This document shows positions 6,917 through 13,678 of a stretch of DNA of 13,678 nt, piece by piece (positions within the stretch are counted from its first letter, which is position 1; every line of letters starts with the position of its first letter). Position numbers and translations under genes: made by a program. The stretch is from the NCBI GenBank assembly GCA_030024065.1, contig JASEIE010000066.1, positions 1 through 13,678 on the forward strand, given 5' to 3'. This DNA comes from Thermodesulfobacteriota bacterium. Its GTDB lineage: Bacteria > Desulfobacterota > BSN033 > UBA1163. The notes beneath the pieces are model-generated. The model was not told where the DNA came from. It made no database searches and saw only the letters and a program-made list of their open reading frames with translations.

Positions 6917-7068
6917 ATGGTAGCCCCTCAGTTATGGGGGAGATTTTTATAATATATGTAGCGCCCTCATTTATTGAGGGCGGAGTCCGTCGGCAATAAA
7001 TGCCGACGCTACGGGGAAAAAGGAATAACTCCATAACCAATAATTACCCATAACTGAGGGATTACCAT
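6917..7068. mobile_element. MITE-like 152-bp element with nested inverted repeats
   Basis: The outer ends are a 22-bp inverted repeat with two mismatches, 6917-6938 (ATGGTA, two bases, CCCTCAGTTATGGG) against 7047-7068. Inside, GTAGCG (6958-6963) pairs with CGCTAC (7007-7012). Between these lie two perfect hairpins: CCCTCA/TGAGGG (6964-6980) and GTCGGCA/TGCCGAC (6989-7007), with loops TTTAT and ATAAA. No protein is encoded. The design, terminal inverted repeats around a palindromic core, is that of a miniature inverted-repeat element or a palindromic repeat family moved in trans. It sits in the divergent intergenic space just before the acyl-CoA ligase. No clear target-site duplication was seen. 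Confidence 0.7.
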
Positions 7069-7078
7069 TGTTGAGTTG

Positions 7079-7107
7079 TTGACTTCCGTCAAAAAATTAG
7101 ATATATG
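7079..7107 (+). promoter_or_regulatory. Possible promoter for the acyl-CoA ligase
   Basis: TTGACT (7079-7084) and TATATG (7102-7107) are 17 bases apart. Transcription would begin near 7113, at the edge of the SD (7113-7118), which makes the leader uncomfortably short. This is a weak call; transcription might instead come from within or across the MITE-like element. Confidence 0.3.
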
Positions 7108-7123
7108 CCACCGAGGTGTTTCT

Positions 7124-8737
7124 ATGAACCGCTATGACGAAGTGAGTCGTCTTTCGGTAGGCGAGGTGCTCCAGAATTCTGCACGTGCCGTTCCGGGGAA
7201 GGAGGCTTTAGTTTCCGGAACTGTCCGAATGAGTTACAAGGAACTGGACGAGCGCGTCACAGCCTTTGCAGCTTCCCTGCAACATCTGGGTTTTGCAAAA
7301 GGAGACCGGCTTGCCATTTACATGAAGAACTCGGCTGAGCTTGCCGTCGCCTTTTACGCCTCCCAGAAGATTGGGGTGATTGTGGCGTGGGTGAACCCAA
7401 ATTACAGAGAAGTGGAGCTCACCTTCATCCTGCAGAATTCCGGGGCCAAAGCCGTTGTCATCTTTTCAGAATCCTGGGGCTATGATTACCCGAGCATGAT
7501 CCAGAGGCTGAAGCCGTCCTTTCCGGAGTTGACGCATATTATTGCCGTTGGAGGGAAAGGGCGTCCTGGGGTCCTCGATTTTGAAGAAATGATAGATCGA
7601 GGAAGCAGTCTCCCCTTGGATCAACCCACCATCGACATCCACACCGATCTTTCGATGCTCATCTATACATCAGGAACAACAGGGGTTCCCAAGGGAGCCA
7701 TGATTACCCACTACCAGGTGGTCAGGGGAGGGTATGCTTATTCCACGGGCGTTGATGCCGGGAGCGATGACGTTTTTATCGGTTTTCTCCCTAACACCCA
7801 CTCGTATGGCTGCGGCTCTATCCTTATCCAGCCTTTTCTTCTGAAGGCAAAGGTGGTTTTCATGGAAGTCTTCCGGCCTGAGGATGCATTTGTCCTCATG
7901 GAAAGGGAAGGGGTAACCCTCCAACTGGCTTCGCCGACCCATTACCTTCTGGAGCTGGATCATCCGGCATTGAGGAAATACGATCTATCCCGTCTCCGGG
8001 CCGGACTGGTCGCCGGTATGGTCTGTCCTGAGGGATTGATCACCCGGGTCCAGGAGGAGATGAATATCTATCTGACCTCCTTCTGGGGGGCTTCTGAGGT
8101 TGGACCGGGTTTGGGCATGATGTGCCCACCTGGGAGTTCTTTGGCGCTGCGGGAACGAAGCGTTGGCCAACCTTTTGCGGGGACAGAGGTCAAAATCATC
8201 GACCCGGAGGGGAGGGAACTTCCTCCTGGTGAAGTTGGGGAAATGCTTGTCCGGGGATGGCATGTGCTCAAAGGGTACTGGCGCAATCCCGAGGAAACCC
8301 GGAAGCAGATCGAGCCTGATGGATGGCTCCATACCGGGGATCTGGTGTCAAAGGACGAAGATGGATTTCTGGTCATCTATGGCCGGATTAAAGATATGAT
8401 TGTCAGGGGAGGGTTCAAGATCTATCCCTTCGAACTCGAAAAGGAGATCTCAAGGCATCCGAAAGTCAGCCAGGTCTGCATTGTTCCCACCAAGAATCCG
8501 ATATTGGGGGAGTCTACCTGTGTCTGTATCATTCCCAGAGGGGATTCTGCTCCCACGCTTGCAGAAATTCGAGATTTTTTAAAGGATCAGGTTGCCGTCT
8601 ATAAACTCCCGGATGAACTCGCCATCTTCTCAGAGTTTCCGCGTCTCTCCGGAGGTGTCAAAATCAAGAAATTTGGGGCAGGGGGCTTGATTGAACTGGC
8701 AGAAAACACTTCCGACCGGGAAAAGTTAAGAAAGTGA
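7124..8737 (+). CDS. AMP-forming acyl-CoA synthetase (class I adenylate-forming ligase)
   Basis: A 537-residue cytoplasmic enzyme that activates a carboxylic acid as acyl-AMP and then acyl-CoA. Start ATG 7124 follows GAGGTG (7113-7118); the frame is open to a TTG at 7076 without an SD. Class motifs are all present: P-loop-like YTSGTTGVPKGAM (T182 onward), FWGASEVG (320-327) with E325, WLHTGDL with D406, GRIKDMIVRGGFKIYPFELE with R421, and the C-terminal catalytic-type lysine K513 in SGGVKIKKF. In that last motif Val replaces the usual Gly before Lys. It resembles the FadD/cyclohexanecarboxylate/benzoate-type ligase groups, but the acid is not predictable by eye. With AOR and amidohydrolase nearby, an aromatic or alicyclic acid is plausible (inference). 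It is monocistronic, convergent with the rubrerythrin-like gene and 85 bases from it. Confidence 0.93.
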   Translation: MNRYDEVSRLSVGEVLQNSARAVPGKEALVSGTVRMSYKELDERVTAFAASLQHLGFAKGDRLAIYMKNSAELAVAFYASQKIGVIVAWVNPNYREVELTFILQNSGAKAVVIFSESWGYDYPSMIQRLKPSFPELTHIIAVGGKGRPGVLDFEEMIDRGSSLPLDQPTIDIHTDLSMLIYTSGTTGVPKGAMITHYQVVRGGYAYSTGVDAGSDDVFIGFLPNTHSYGCGSILIQPFLLKAKVVFMEVFRPEDAFVLMEREGVTLQLASPTHYLLELDHPALRKYDLSRLRAGLVAGMVCPEGLITRVQEEMNIYLTSFWGASEVGPGLGMMCPPGSSLALRERSVGQPFAGTEVKIIDPEGRELPPGEVGEMLVRGWHVLKGYWRNPEETRKQIEPDGWLHTGDLVSKDEDGFLVIYGRIKDMIVRGGFKIYPFELEKEISRHPKVSQVCIVPTKNPILGESTCVCIIPRGDSAPTLAEIRDFLKDQVAVYKLPDELAIFSEFPRLSGGVKIKKFGAGGLIELAENTSDREKLRK

Positions 8738-8822
8738 ACGACGAGGGCTTCAATGAATTCCCTTAACGGAATCCTTTGTCTTTTCAATTCACCCCAAGTG
8801 AGTTCTTATCAGAACAGTGTGC

Positions 8823-9308
8823 TCACATCTCAGCGATGCTGTGCTCCTGCCACATGAACCAGTTGCCGGTATCGGAGAGATACTGGTGGGAATTGGAAAA
8901 GATCTTGTAATGCTGATTTTCTTCCTCGATTAGGCGTTTGAACAAGGCCTTTTCCTTGTCTGTCTTCGCTTCAGCAAGTGATTTTTTATAGAATTCTGCG
9001 CCCTCCTGTTCCATCTTCATGGCGATCTTGAGGGCCTCCAAATCGTCCGTCGTCGCTTCCACCTTCTTCATCATCTCTTCCTTCATCTGCTCGAACACGG
9101 TTTTTACCCTCGCGATGGGACTCACGTCCCCCGCCGTGACATTGAGGCCCTTGATGATCTGCGAGATCATTTCGAGGTGCCTTTTCTCGTCCCCAACGAT
9201 GGTCTCGAACATCTTTTTCCCTGCGGGATAGTTCGTCTTGCTCGCAGCCTCCGTATAGAACTCGATTGCGTCGGTTTCCATCTTTCGTGCCATTTCCAAT
9301 GCGTTCAT
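8823..9308 (-). CDS. Rubrerythrin-like ferritin-family diiron protein
   Basis: A 161-residue four-helix-bundle protein of the rubrerythrin/ferritin-like class. Metal-ligand motifs occur in the expected order: E16 in AIEFY, E41-x2-H44 (EKRH), E105 in EGAEFY, and E130-x2-H133 (ENQH). The internal repeat (helices 1-2 and 3-4 each with 'AiEFY...E..H') is clear. There is no C-terminal rubredoxin CxxC domain, so electrons must come from a separate donor. Such proteins reduce peroxide in the cytoplasm of anaerobes, although some members of this short class have unclear roles. Start ATG at 9308 has AAGGAGGAG upstream. A promoter with an overlapping AT-rich palindrome lies about 120 bases upstream. 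Confidence 0.9.
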   Translation of the reverse strand: MNALEMARKMETDAIEFYTEAASKTNYPAGKKMFETIVGDEKRHLEMISQIIKGLNVTAGDVSPIARVKTVFEQMKEEMMKKVEATTDDLEALKIAMKMEQEGAEFYKKSLAEAKTDKEKALFKRLIEEENQHYKIFSNSHQYLSDTGNWFMWQEHSIAEM

Positions 9309-9428
9309 CGTCTCCTCCTTATTCGTCCTTTGCTGTATAGAGATTATGCTTCTGCGATTGCTATAACGCTAAAATCCGTTTCCTTTGCGGACCTGAACAC
9401 TTGCATATTTTGATTAATAGGGTATCTG

Positions 9429-9442
9429 TTATTTTAAAATAA
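9429..9442. promoter_or_regulatory. AT-rich perfect palindrome, possible operator
   Basis: TTATTTTAAAATAA is a 14-bp perfect palindrome. It directly follows the -10 of the minus-strand promoter and would cover its transcription start. Its size, AT-richness and position suit a dimeric repressor such as the Fur/PerR family, which commonly control rubrerythrins. It does not match a strict PerR or Fur consensus, so the regulator is inferred. Confidence 0.4.
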
Positions 9443-9471
9443 ATTCTAGCATATTTTCTATCGTCCGTCAC
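9443..9471 (-). promoter_or_regulatory. Promoter for the rubrerythrin-like gene, extended -10
   Basis: On the minus strand, GTGACG (forward 9466-9471), 17 bases, then TAGAAT (forward 9443-9448). A TG one base before the -10 (TGCTAGAAT) makes it an extended -10 element. The start would fall around 9435-9437, giving a leader of about 125 bases. Confidence 0.5.
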
Positions 9472-9631
9472 GATAAGAAACAGGACATCGCGGGCAGTGA
9501 TCCGCAACGTCTGGAAGAATTGATGCAGAGCGGTCTCCGTGACCTCTTCCATAGCCCAAAGGTTTTATCCCAGGAATCGAGTGAAGCTGGAGAGCGATCG
9601 GCGCAAGAACGAATGAGCAAGGGATTGCACC

Positions 9632-9760
9632 ATGGAGGAAGTGTGGAATTCTTTTCCCAACTGGATGAAACCGATGATAAAGCAAGAGAAGATTTTAAAA
9701 GAAGGTCTTGAAAAACTCTCGGAGAAGAAGGATAATAAGCGACTACAAATATCCATTTGA
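9632..9760 (+). CDS. Hypothetical small ORF (42 aa), doubtful
   Basis: The ATG at 9632 is preceded by AAGGG at 8 bases. The frame reads MEEVWNSFPNWMKPMIKQEK, then a Lys/Glu-rich helix ending KRLQISI. It sits in the 472-base stretch between the rubrerythrin-like gene and the MNT gene, where nothing else is recognised. The same frame just upstream of a TGA (9612-9614) also looks coding-like (RFYPRNRVKLESDRRKNE), which suggests a decayed larger gene rather than a true micro-gene. The rest of 9472-9631 holds no feature I can support. No family recognised. Confidence 0.25.
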   Translation: MEEVWNSFPNWMKPMIKQEKILKEGLEKLSEKKDNKRLQISI

Positions 9761-9780
9761 ACTTTTATCTTGATTCGGAT

Positions 9781-10188
9781 ATGATGGTTACGCTTCTGGC
9801 TCTCTATGAAAAAGGAGACTATATTAAACGAATAAATCGTATGATTAAGAATCAGAGGTTATATTATGATGATTTCATCGTGGAGAGATTTTTATCTTTG
9901 ATTTTACCTTTAGGGGAAAATATCAAGGAGGTTTATCTATTTGGTTCAAGATGTCGGGATGATTGGCGGCCTGATTCCGATTATGATATTTTAATTGTTG
10001 TGGATAGAAAAGACAGAGAGTTTATCAGTAAACTATATGATGCCGTCATGGATATACTTCTTGATACAGGGAGATTAATATCCCTTAAGATTTTCATAGC
10101 CTCCGAGTTCAACCGCCTGAAGTCAATTCCTACACCTTTCATGCACAGTGTCATTAAGGAGGGGATAAAACTTGGACCGCGCCACTAA
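9781..10188 (+). CDS. MNT-type nucleotidyltransferase domain protein (antitoxin of MNT-HEPN type)
   Basis: About 135 residues with the minimal nucleotidyltransferase signature: VYLFGSRCRDDWRPDSDYDI, where G55-S56-R57 and the D67-x-D69 pair form the catalytic core. In MNT-HEPN toxin-antitoxin modules the MNT protein is the antitoxin and can AMPylate the HEPN toxin. The HEPN gene begins inside its 3' end (TTG 10172), the standard arrangement. The start is uncertain: ATG 9781 or 9784 lack a clear SD, a TTG at 9757 is possible, and an internal ATG near 9841 would leave a domain of typical length. A fuller set of catalytic residues cannot be judged by eye. With its HEPN partner broken, it may be an orphan. 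Confidence 0.8.
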   Translation: MMVTLLALYEKGDYIKRINRMIKNQRLYYDDFIVERFLSLILPLGENIKEVYLFGSRCRDDWRPDSDYDILIVVDRKDREFISKLYDAVMDILLDTGRLISLKIFIASEFNRLKSIPTPFMHSVIKEGIKLGPRH

Positions 10189-10576
10189 AGAACTTATCAA
10201 GGGGTATCTATAAAAGGCTGAAAGGAAATTAAAGGTTGCTGAGAAGCTTCTTAGATCTGATGACTATGAGGATGCAGTATCAAGAGCTTATTATGCTGTT
10301 TTTCACGCGGCACAGGCCTTCCTTTTAACAGAGGGTGAAAGGGCAGAAACTCATAAAGGCGTAGTAACCCTTTTTGGACTTCTTTTTGTGAAGTCAGGAA
10401 AATTTAAAAAGGAGCTCGGGAAATATCTTGCTAACCTGAAGGATGAAAAGGAGAGCGGAGATTATGAGGTATTTTCTTATATAGACCGAGAGACAGCAGT
10501 GGCCGCCATAGAAGAAGCAAAAGAGTTTATTAGAGAAACGAAGGTATACTTGAAAGGCATCGTCTTAACGGAATAA
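10172..10576 (+). pseudogene. HEPN-domain protein (COG1895-like), broken by an early in-frame TAA
   Basis: Translation would start at TTG 10172, seven bases after AAGGAGGGG (10156-10164) inside the MNT gene. Thirteen codons later the frame meets TAA at 10211-10213. It is then open again, in the same frame, to 10576. Reading through gives a standard HEPN protein of 134 residues: KAERKLKVAEKLL, YEDAVSRAYYAVFHAAQAFL, then ETHKGVVTLFGLLFVKSGKF, ending in a helical tail. The AVSRAYYAvFHAA helix and tHKGV are hallmarks of the family, and the usual codon at the stop position is Glu, Lys or Gln. No ATG/GTG/TTG restart exists before GTG 10388, which would lose the core. As sequenced it is inactive. 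HEPN toxins are usually RNases; the classical R-x4-6-H is not evident in this COG1895-type member. Confidence 0.85.
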
Positions 10577-10788
10577 TTCGGACATTATGACGTAGAAATG
10601 ATGAAACTCCTCTTTATCTTCGGTACTCGCCGGGAAATAATAAAACTTGTCCCACTGATAATAAAATCCAAAAAAGCAAATTCTTATTCTCGTTCCGTTT
10701 CAACTTTTCCCTTCATTTGGATATGATGACATTGTTTCAGATATTATATGATTCTACCTCCATTAAATAATTAATCGGAGAAAATATC

Positions 10789-11499
10789 GTGGCAATTGAG
10801 AAAAAGGTTTTAGTGATCATTCCCGCTTTCAATGAAGAAGGTTCGGTAAGGAAGGTAGTGGAAGAGGTTAAAATTCATCTCCCCCAAGCGGATATCCTGG
10901 TGGTGAATGATGGGTCGAGGGATCTCACATCAGAGAAAGCGAAAGCTGGCGGTGCAACCGTTTTAAACCTTCCCTTCAACCTGGGGATTGGAGGGGCGAT
11001 GCAGGCGGGTTATAAATATGCCTTTGCAAAAGGGTATGAGATTGCCATTCAGGTGGATGGAGATGGTCAACATGACCCAAGAGAGATTCCCAATCTTCTT
11101 CAGACGTTAGAAGAAAAATCGGTGGATATGGTTATTGGTTCCCGATTCATTGGTGATTCGGAGTTTAAATCATCGCCGATGAGGAGGGTAGGCATCTCCA
11201 TCTTTTCAAAGGTGATCTCATTGATTGTGGGGCAGAAGATCACCGATCCCACCTCAGGGTTTAGAGCAGCCAATCGGAGGGCGATTCGGTTATTCGCCTT
11301 GGATTATCCGCAGGATTATCCGGAGCCAGAGGTGTTAGTGCTCCTTCATAAGTGTGGACTTAAAATGGCTGAGGTTCCGATCAAAATGAACGAGAGATAT
11401 GCCGGGGAGTCATCCATTACAAAAATCAGGTCCATCTATTATATGGTTAAAGTCCTTCTAGCAATTTTTGTGGATTGTTTTAAAAAACGGCCTTTTTGA
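10789..11499 (+). CDS. Glycosyltransferase family 2, polyprenyl-phosphate sugar transferase (DPM1-like)
   Basis: A 236-residue GT2 protein without C-terminal membrane anchors. The GTG start at 10789 has CGGAG (10776-10780) at 8 bases. The nucleotide-sugar fold is plain: VLVIIPAFNEEGSV (7-20), ILVVNDGSRD (36-45) with D41, and the metal-binding DGDGQHD (D90, D92). DPTSGFRA and the YAGESSI loop are typical of dolichol/undecaprenyl-phosphate mannose or glucose synthases. It would transfer a sugar from a nucleotide donor to a lipid carrier at the inner face of the membrane. Fourteen bases separate it from the DUF2304 gene, a pairing common in surface-glycan clusters. Sugar specificity is unknown. 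Confidence 0.9.
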   Translation: MAIEKKVLVIIPAFNEEGSVRKVVEEVKIHLPQADILVVNDGSRDLTSEKAKAGGATVLNLPFNLGIGGAMQAGYKYAFAKGYEIAIQVDGDGQHDPREIPNLLQTLEEKSVDMVIGSRFIGDSEFKSSPMRRVGISIFSKVISLIVGQKITDPTSGFRAANRRAIRLFALDYPQDYPEPEVLVLLHKCGLKMAEVPIKMNERYAGESSITKIRSIYYMVKVLLAIFVDCFKKRPF

Positions 11500-11513
11500 G
11501 ATAGGAGGAAAAG

Positions 11514-11903
11514 ATGCTTATCAAAATTCAACTCATGATTGGGGCCTTGAGTGTCATTTTGCTTCTGGTTACTTTTGAATTGATCCGAAAGAAAAAGCTC
11601 CGCGAAGAGTATTCCATCCTCTGGCTTTTTACCGGGTTGGCCACCCTGGCATTCGGTTTATGGCCTGAATTTTTCCTCTCCCAGTTTATGGCCCGGATCA
11701 CCGGTCTTTACTATTTGTCGGCGGTAGTCATGACCGCCTTTCTCTTTCTCCTTCTCATCGTCCTACACTTCTCCGTCGTTATTTCGAAGCTCGCAGATCG
11801 AAATAAGGAACTGGCTCAAAGGCACGCCCTTCTGGAACTGGAGTTTAATGAATTTAAGAAACAATACCATCCCTCAGGCAAAGAATCCCTCCTTTGTGAT
11901 TGA
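11514..11903 (+). CDS. DUF2304 membrane protein
   Basis: A 129-residue protein with three hydrophobic segments (about 4-22, 37-55 and 62-92) and a polar, coiled-coil-like tail (about 95-125, rich in Glu/Lys/Leu). The text EYSILWLFTGLATLAFGLWP is characteristic of the DUF2304 family. ATG 11514 follows AGGAGG. The family is almost always beside a GT2 lipid-carrier glycosyltransferase, as here. A role as its membrane partner is an inference from that linkage; no activity is known to me. Confidence 0.82.
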   Translation: MLIKIQLMIGALSVILLLVTFELIRKKKLREEYSILWLFTGLATLAFGLWPEFFLSQFMARITGLYYLSAVVMTAFLFLLLIVLHFSVVISKLADRNKELAQRHALLELEFNEFKKQYHPSGKESLLCD

Positions 11904-11937
11904 AATTGTCCATAGGTGCCCGTAAAAGGGAAAAGTC

Positions 11938-13400
11938 ATGTTATTTAATTCCACTCCATTTATTTTCTTTTTCATTGTTGTGGTTGCAGTCTATTTTGGA
12001 CTTCCATACCGTTTGAGATGGGTATGGCTCCTCTGTGGCAGCTACTATTTTTATATCACCTGGAAGCCAATCTATCTCCTCTTAATCATTCTTACTACCC
12101 TGATCACCTATTTTACAGGCGTCCAGATGGGGAAAGCCGAGCTGAATTCGGAACGGAAAAGATTGTTAATTTTCAGTTTATTGTGCAATCTCGGAATTTT
12201 ATTCCTGTTTAAATACTACAATTTTTTTAATGACTCGCTGGAAGCCCTCTTCGGACATTTAAATCTATTTTATCCAGTCCCTGCATTCAATCTCCTTTTG
12301 CCCATTGGTATTTCGTTTTATATCTTCAAAGTTTTGAGTTATTCCATTGATGTCTATCGGGGGGAGAAAACTCCCGAAAGGCATTTTGGTATTTTTGCCC
12401 TCTATGTGTCTTTTTCCCCCAATTGTTAGCCGGGCCGATTGAACGGGCGACAAGACTGCTGCCGCAATTCGACAAAAAGTTCTATTTCGATTATCAGCGT
12501 GTGATGAATGGTCTGAAGTTAATGCTCTGGGGATTTTTTCAGAAGATGGTCATTGCGGACAATTTAGCCACCTTAGTCGATTCTGTTTATAACCATCCAT
12601 ACCAACATGAAGGATTAGCCCTGGCGATGGCCACCTTCTTTTACACTTTTCAGATATACTGCGATTTCTCAGGATATTCTGACATAGCCATTGGAGCGGC
12701 CCAGGTCCTTGGATATCAGACCATGGAGAATTTTAACCGTCCCTATTTTGCAAAATCGATCCCAGAATTCTGGCGAAGGTGGCATATCTCTCTTTCAACC
12801 TGGTTCAGGGATTACCTCTATATCCCATTGGGTGGAAACCGTGTTTCTATTCCACGGTGGTACTTCAATTTATTCATCGTTTTGCTCATCTGTGGCCTCT
12901 GGCATGGAGCCAACTGGACATTTATTGTCTGGGGAGGGCTTCATGGATTTTATCTTGTTTTTTCAGCTTTCACACAAAATGTAAGAATAAGGGTTTATCA
13001 GATCATTGGCCTGGATAAGGTGCCAGGACTTCACCGGTTTTTAAAGGTCGTCACCACATTCTTTCTGGTCTGTTTTGCCTGGATATTTTTCAGGGCAAAT
13101 ACCATTTCGGATGCCCTCTATATCGCCTCAAATGTATTTACAGGATGGCCGGATCTCCTCCGCTTTGAGTTGTGGAGAAGTATTCCTATGTGGGGATCTT
13201 TGAAGTTTGAATTTATCATCGGCACTGCCTCCATTGGGGTCTTAATGGTAGTCCAATGGATAGAAAGACAGGGTAACGTCATCCAAAGGCTTTCTGAAAA
13301 ACCAGTTTGGATTCGGTGGCCAATTTACTATTCGGTTATTCTATCGATTTTGTTATTCGGATATTTTGGGAAAAAGCAGTTCATCTATTTTCAGTTTTAA
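11938..13400 (+). pseudogene. MBOAT O-acyltransferase (AlgI-like), split by a one-base frameshift
   Basis: Two frames together encode one MBOAT protein. The first (11938-12429) begins MLFNSTPFIFFFIVV and covers the N-terminal helices to GIFALYVSF, then hits TAG. The second continues LLAGPIERATRLLPQF to FGKKQFIYFQF at 13400. MBOAT proteins read 'fFPqLlAGPIeR' here, which is recovered by adding one base to the run TTTTTCCCCC (12411-12420), giving about 487 residues, the normal AlgI length. Key residues are intact: FWRRWHISLSTWFRDYLYIP with a His codon at 12783, and GLWHGANWTF with the catalytic-type His at 12903. The family O-acylates polysaccharides across the membrane. Alternatives are a sequencing indel, a real mutation, or slippage on the C5 run. 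It is 9 bases from the next gene. Confidence 0.85.
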
Positions 13401-13409
13401 AGATAAATT

Positions 13410-13678
13410 ATGAAAAAAATACTTTTCAAATCCGCATTATTTTTACTCCCCTTCTTTCTATCAATATTCATTGAATTATTTATCTTACCCATTGACCTCT
13501 TCACCTTCCGAGTGTGGGAATCCCTTGTCGTGAGAAAATATCGGAACATTCTGGCCGGCCCGTTTTATCCCAATATGGAGATTACCAAGATCGAAGAAGG
13601 CGATCTGGCTCACCACACACGGTTTGCCGTGAAAAAGGAAGTCCAATGGATCACCGATCGTTATGGTTTCCGAAAGCA
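13410..13678 (+). CDS. Membrane-anchored SGNH/AlgJ-like acetylation partner, N-terminal part (runs off window)
   Basis: ATG 13410 starts an open frame that continues past the right edge (about 90 residues visible). It begins MKKILFKSALFLLPFFLSIF, an N-terminal signal-anchor helix to about residue 28. A polar region follows, ending in WITDRYGFRK. The '(T/N)..YGFR' segment after a membrane anchor is common at the N-terminus of SGNH-hydrolase-like proteins encoded beside MBOAT acyltransferases (AlgJ/AlgX-like). These complete acetyl transfer in the periplasm. The catalytic Ser/Asp/His lies outside the window, so the call rests on context and this motif. No strong SD is seen, and coupling to the MBOAT stop 9 bases before is likely. 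Confidence 0.6.
   Translation, partial: MKKILFKSALFLLPFFLSIFIELFILPIDLFTFRVWESLVVRKYRNILAGPFYPNMEITKIEEGDLAHHTRFAVKKEVQWITDRYGFRK

Noticed and set aside
6917..7068. CRISPR or tandem-repeat array
   Set aside because: The repeats are inverted and nested, with one copy each and no regular spacers; a MITE-like element explains them better.
8744..8763. Possible terminator hairpin AGGG…CCCT between the CoA ligase and the rubrerythrin-like gene
   Set aside because: The stem is short and has mismatches, and there is no T-run after it on either strand.
2396..10213. Stop-codon recoding (TAA read as an amino acid), because two genes have clean frames across TAA
   Set aside because: Other genes in the window end with TAA at the expected C-terminus, TAA reassignment is not known to me in bacteria, and the DUF5674 gene is damaged in other ways. 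Mutation or sequencing error is simpler.

Overview
The window looks like a chromosomal segment of an anaerobic bacterium with moderate GC. The metabolic content points toward a Desulfobacterota/Syntrophales-type organism. This is inferred from the gene content: a tungsten aldehyde:ferredoxin oxidoreductase (AOR), a rubrerythrin-like protein, an amidohydrolase-2 family enzyme, a TRAP-permease remnant and an acyl-CoA ligase. No phylogenetic marker is present, so the assignment is tentative.

Layout. Positions 1-246 hold the 3' end of a helix-turn-helix (excisionase/MerR-like) protein. Positions 310-514 form a compact unit: near-consensus sigma70 promoter, very strong Shine-Dalgarno, a 24-codon Cys/Arg-containing ORF and an intrinsic terminator. 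It lies directly upstream of an MFS transporter (561-1772). Positions 1773-2803 are a gene graveyard: coding-like fragments in shifting frames, a reverse-strand DUF5674 gene with an in-frame stop and no N-terminus, and the C-terminal third of a fused TRAP permease. An intact amidohydrolase-2 gene follows (2820-3827). On the minus strand are the AOR (3984-5825) and a stand-alone formyltransferase-fold protein with its own promoter (5950-6816). A 152-bp MITE-like element (6917-7068) separates this from a plus-strand AMP-forming acyl-CoA ligase (7124-8737). A minus-strand rubrerythrin-like gene (8823-9308) follows, with a promoter and an AT-rich palindrome.

Positions 9309-9780 have no recognisable intact gene. 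Positions 9781-10576 carry an MNT-HEPN toxin-antitoxin-type pair in which the HEPN gene is broken by an early in-frame TAA. From 10789 to the right edge runs an envelope/glycan operon: GT2 polyprenyl-phosphate-type glycosyltransferase, DUF2304 membrane protein, MBOAT (AlgI-like) acyltransferase with a one-base frameshift in a T5C5 run, and the start of a membrane-anchored protein of the SGNH/AlgJ-like kind usually paired with MBOAT proteins.

How the genes may work together. The MFS transporter, TRAP remnant, amidohydrolase, AOR and CoA ligase are compatible with uptake and activation of (aromatic) carboxylic acids: CoA ligation of acids and AOR interconversion of acid and aldehyde. They are not one operon and the link is inference. 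The right-hand operon would attach a sugar to a lipid carrier and O-acylate a surface glycan. I did not find a clearly new defence or mobile system. The most notable signals are the 24-codon leader unit, the nested-palindrome element, the orphaned MNT beside a dead HEPN, and four disrupted genes within 13.7 kb.
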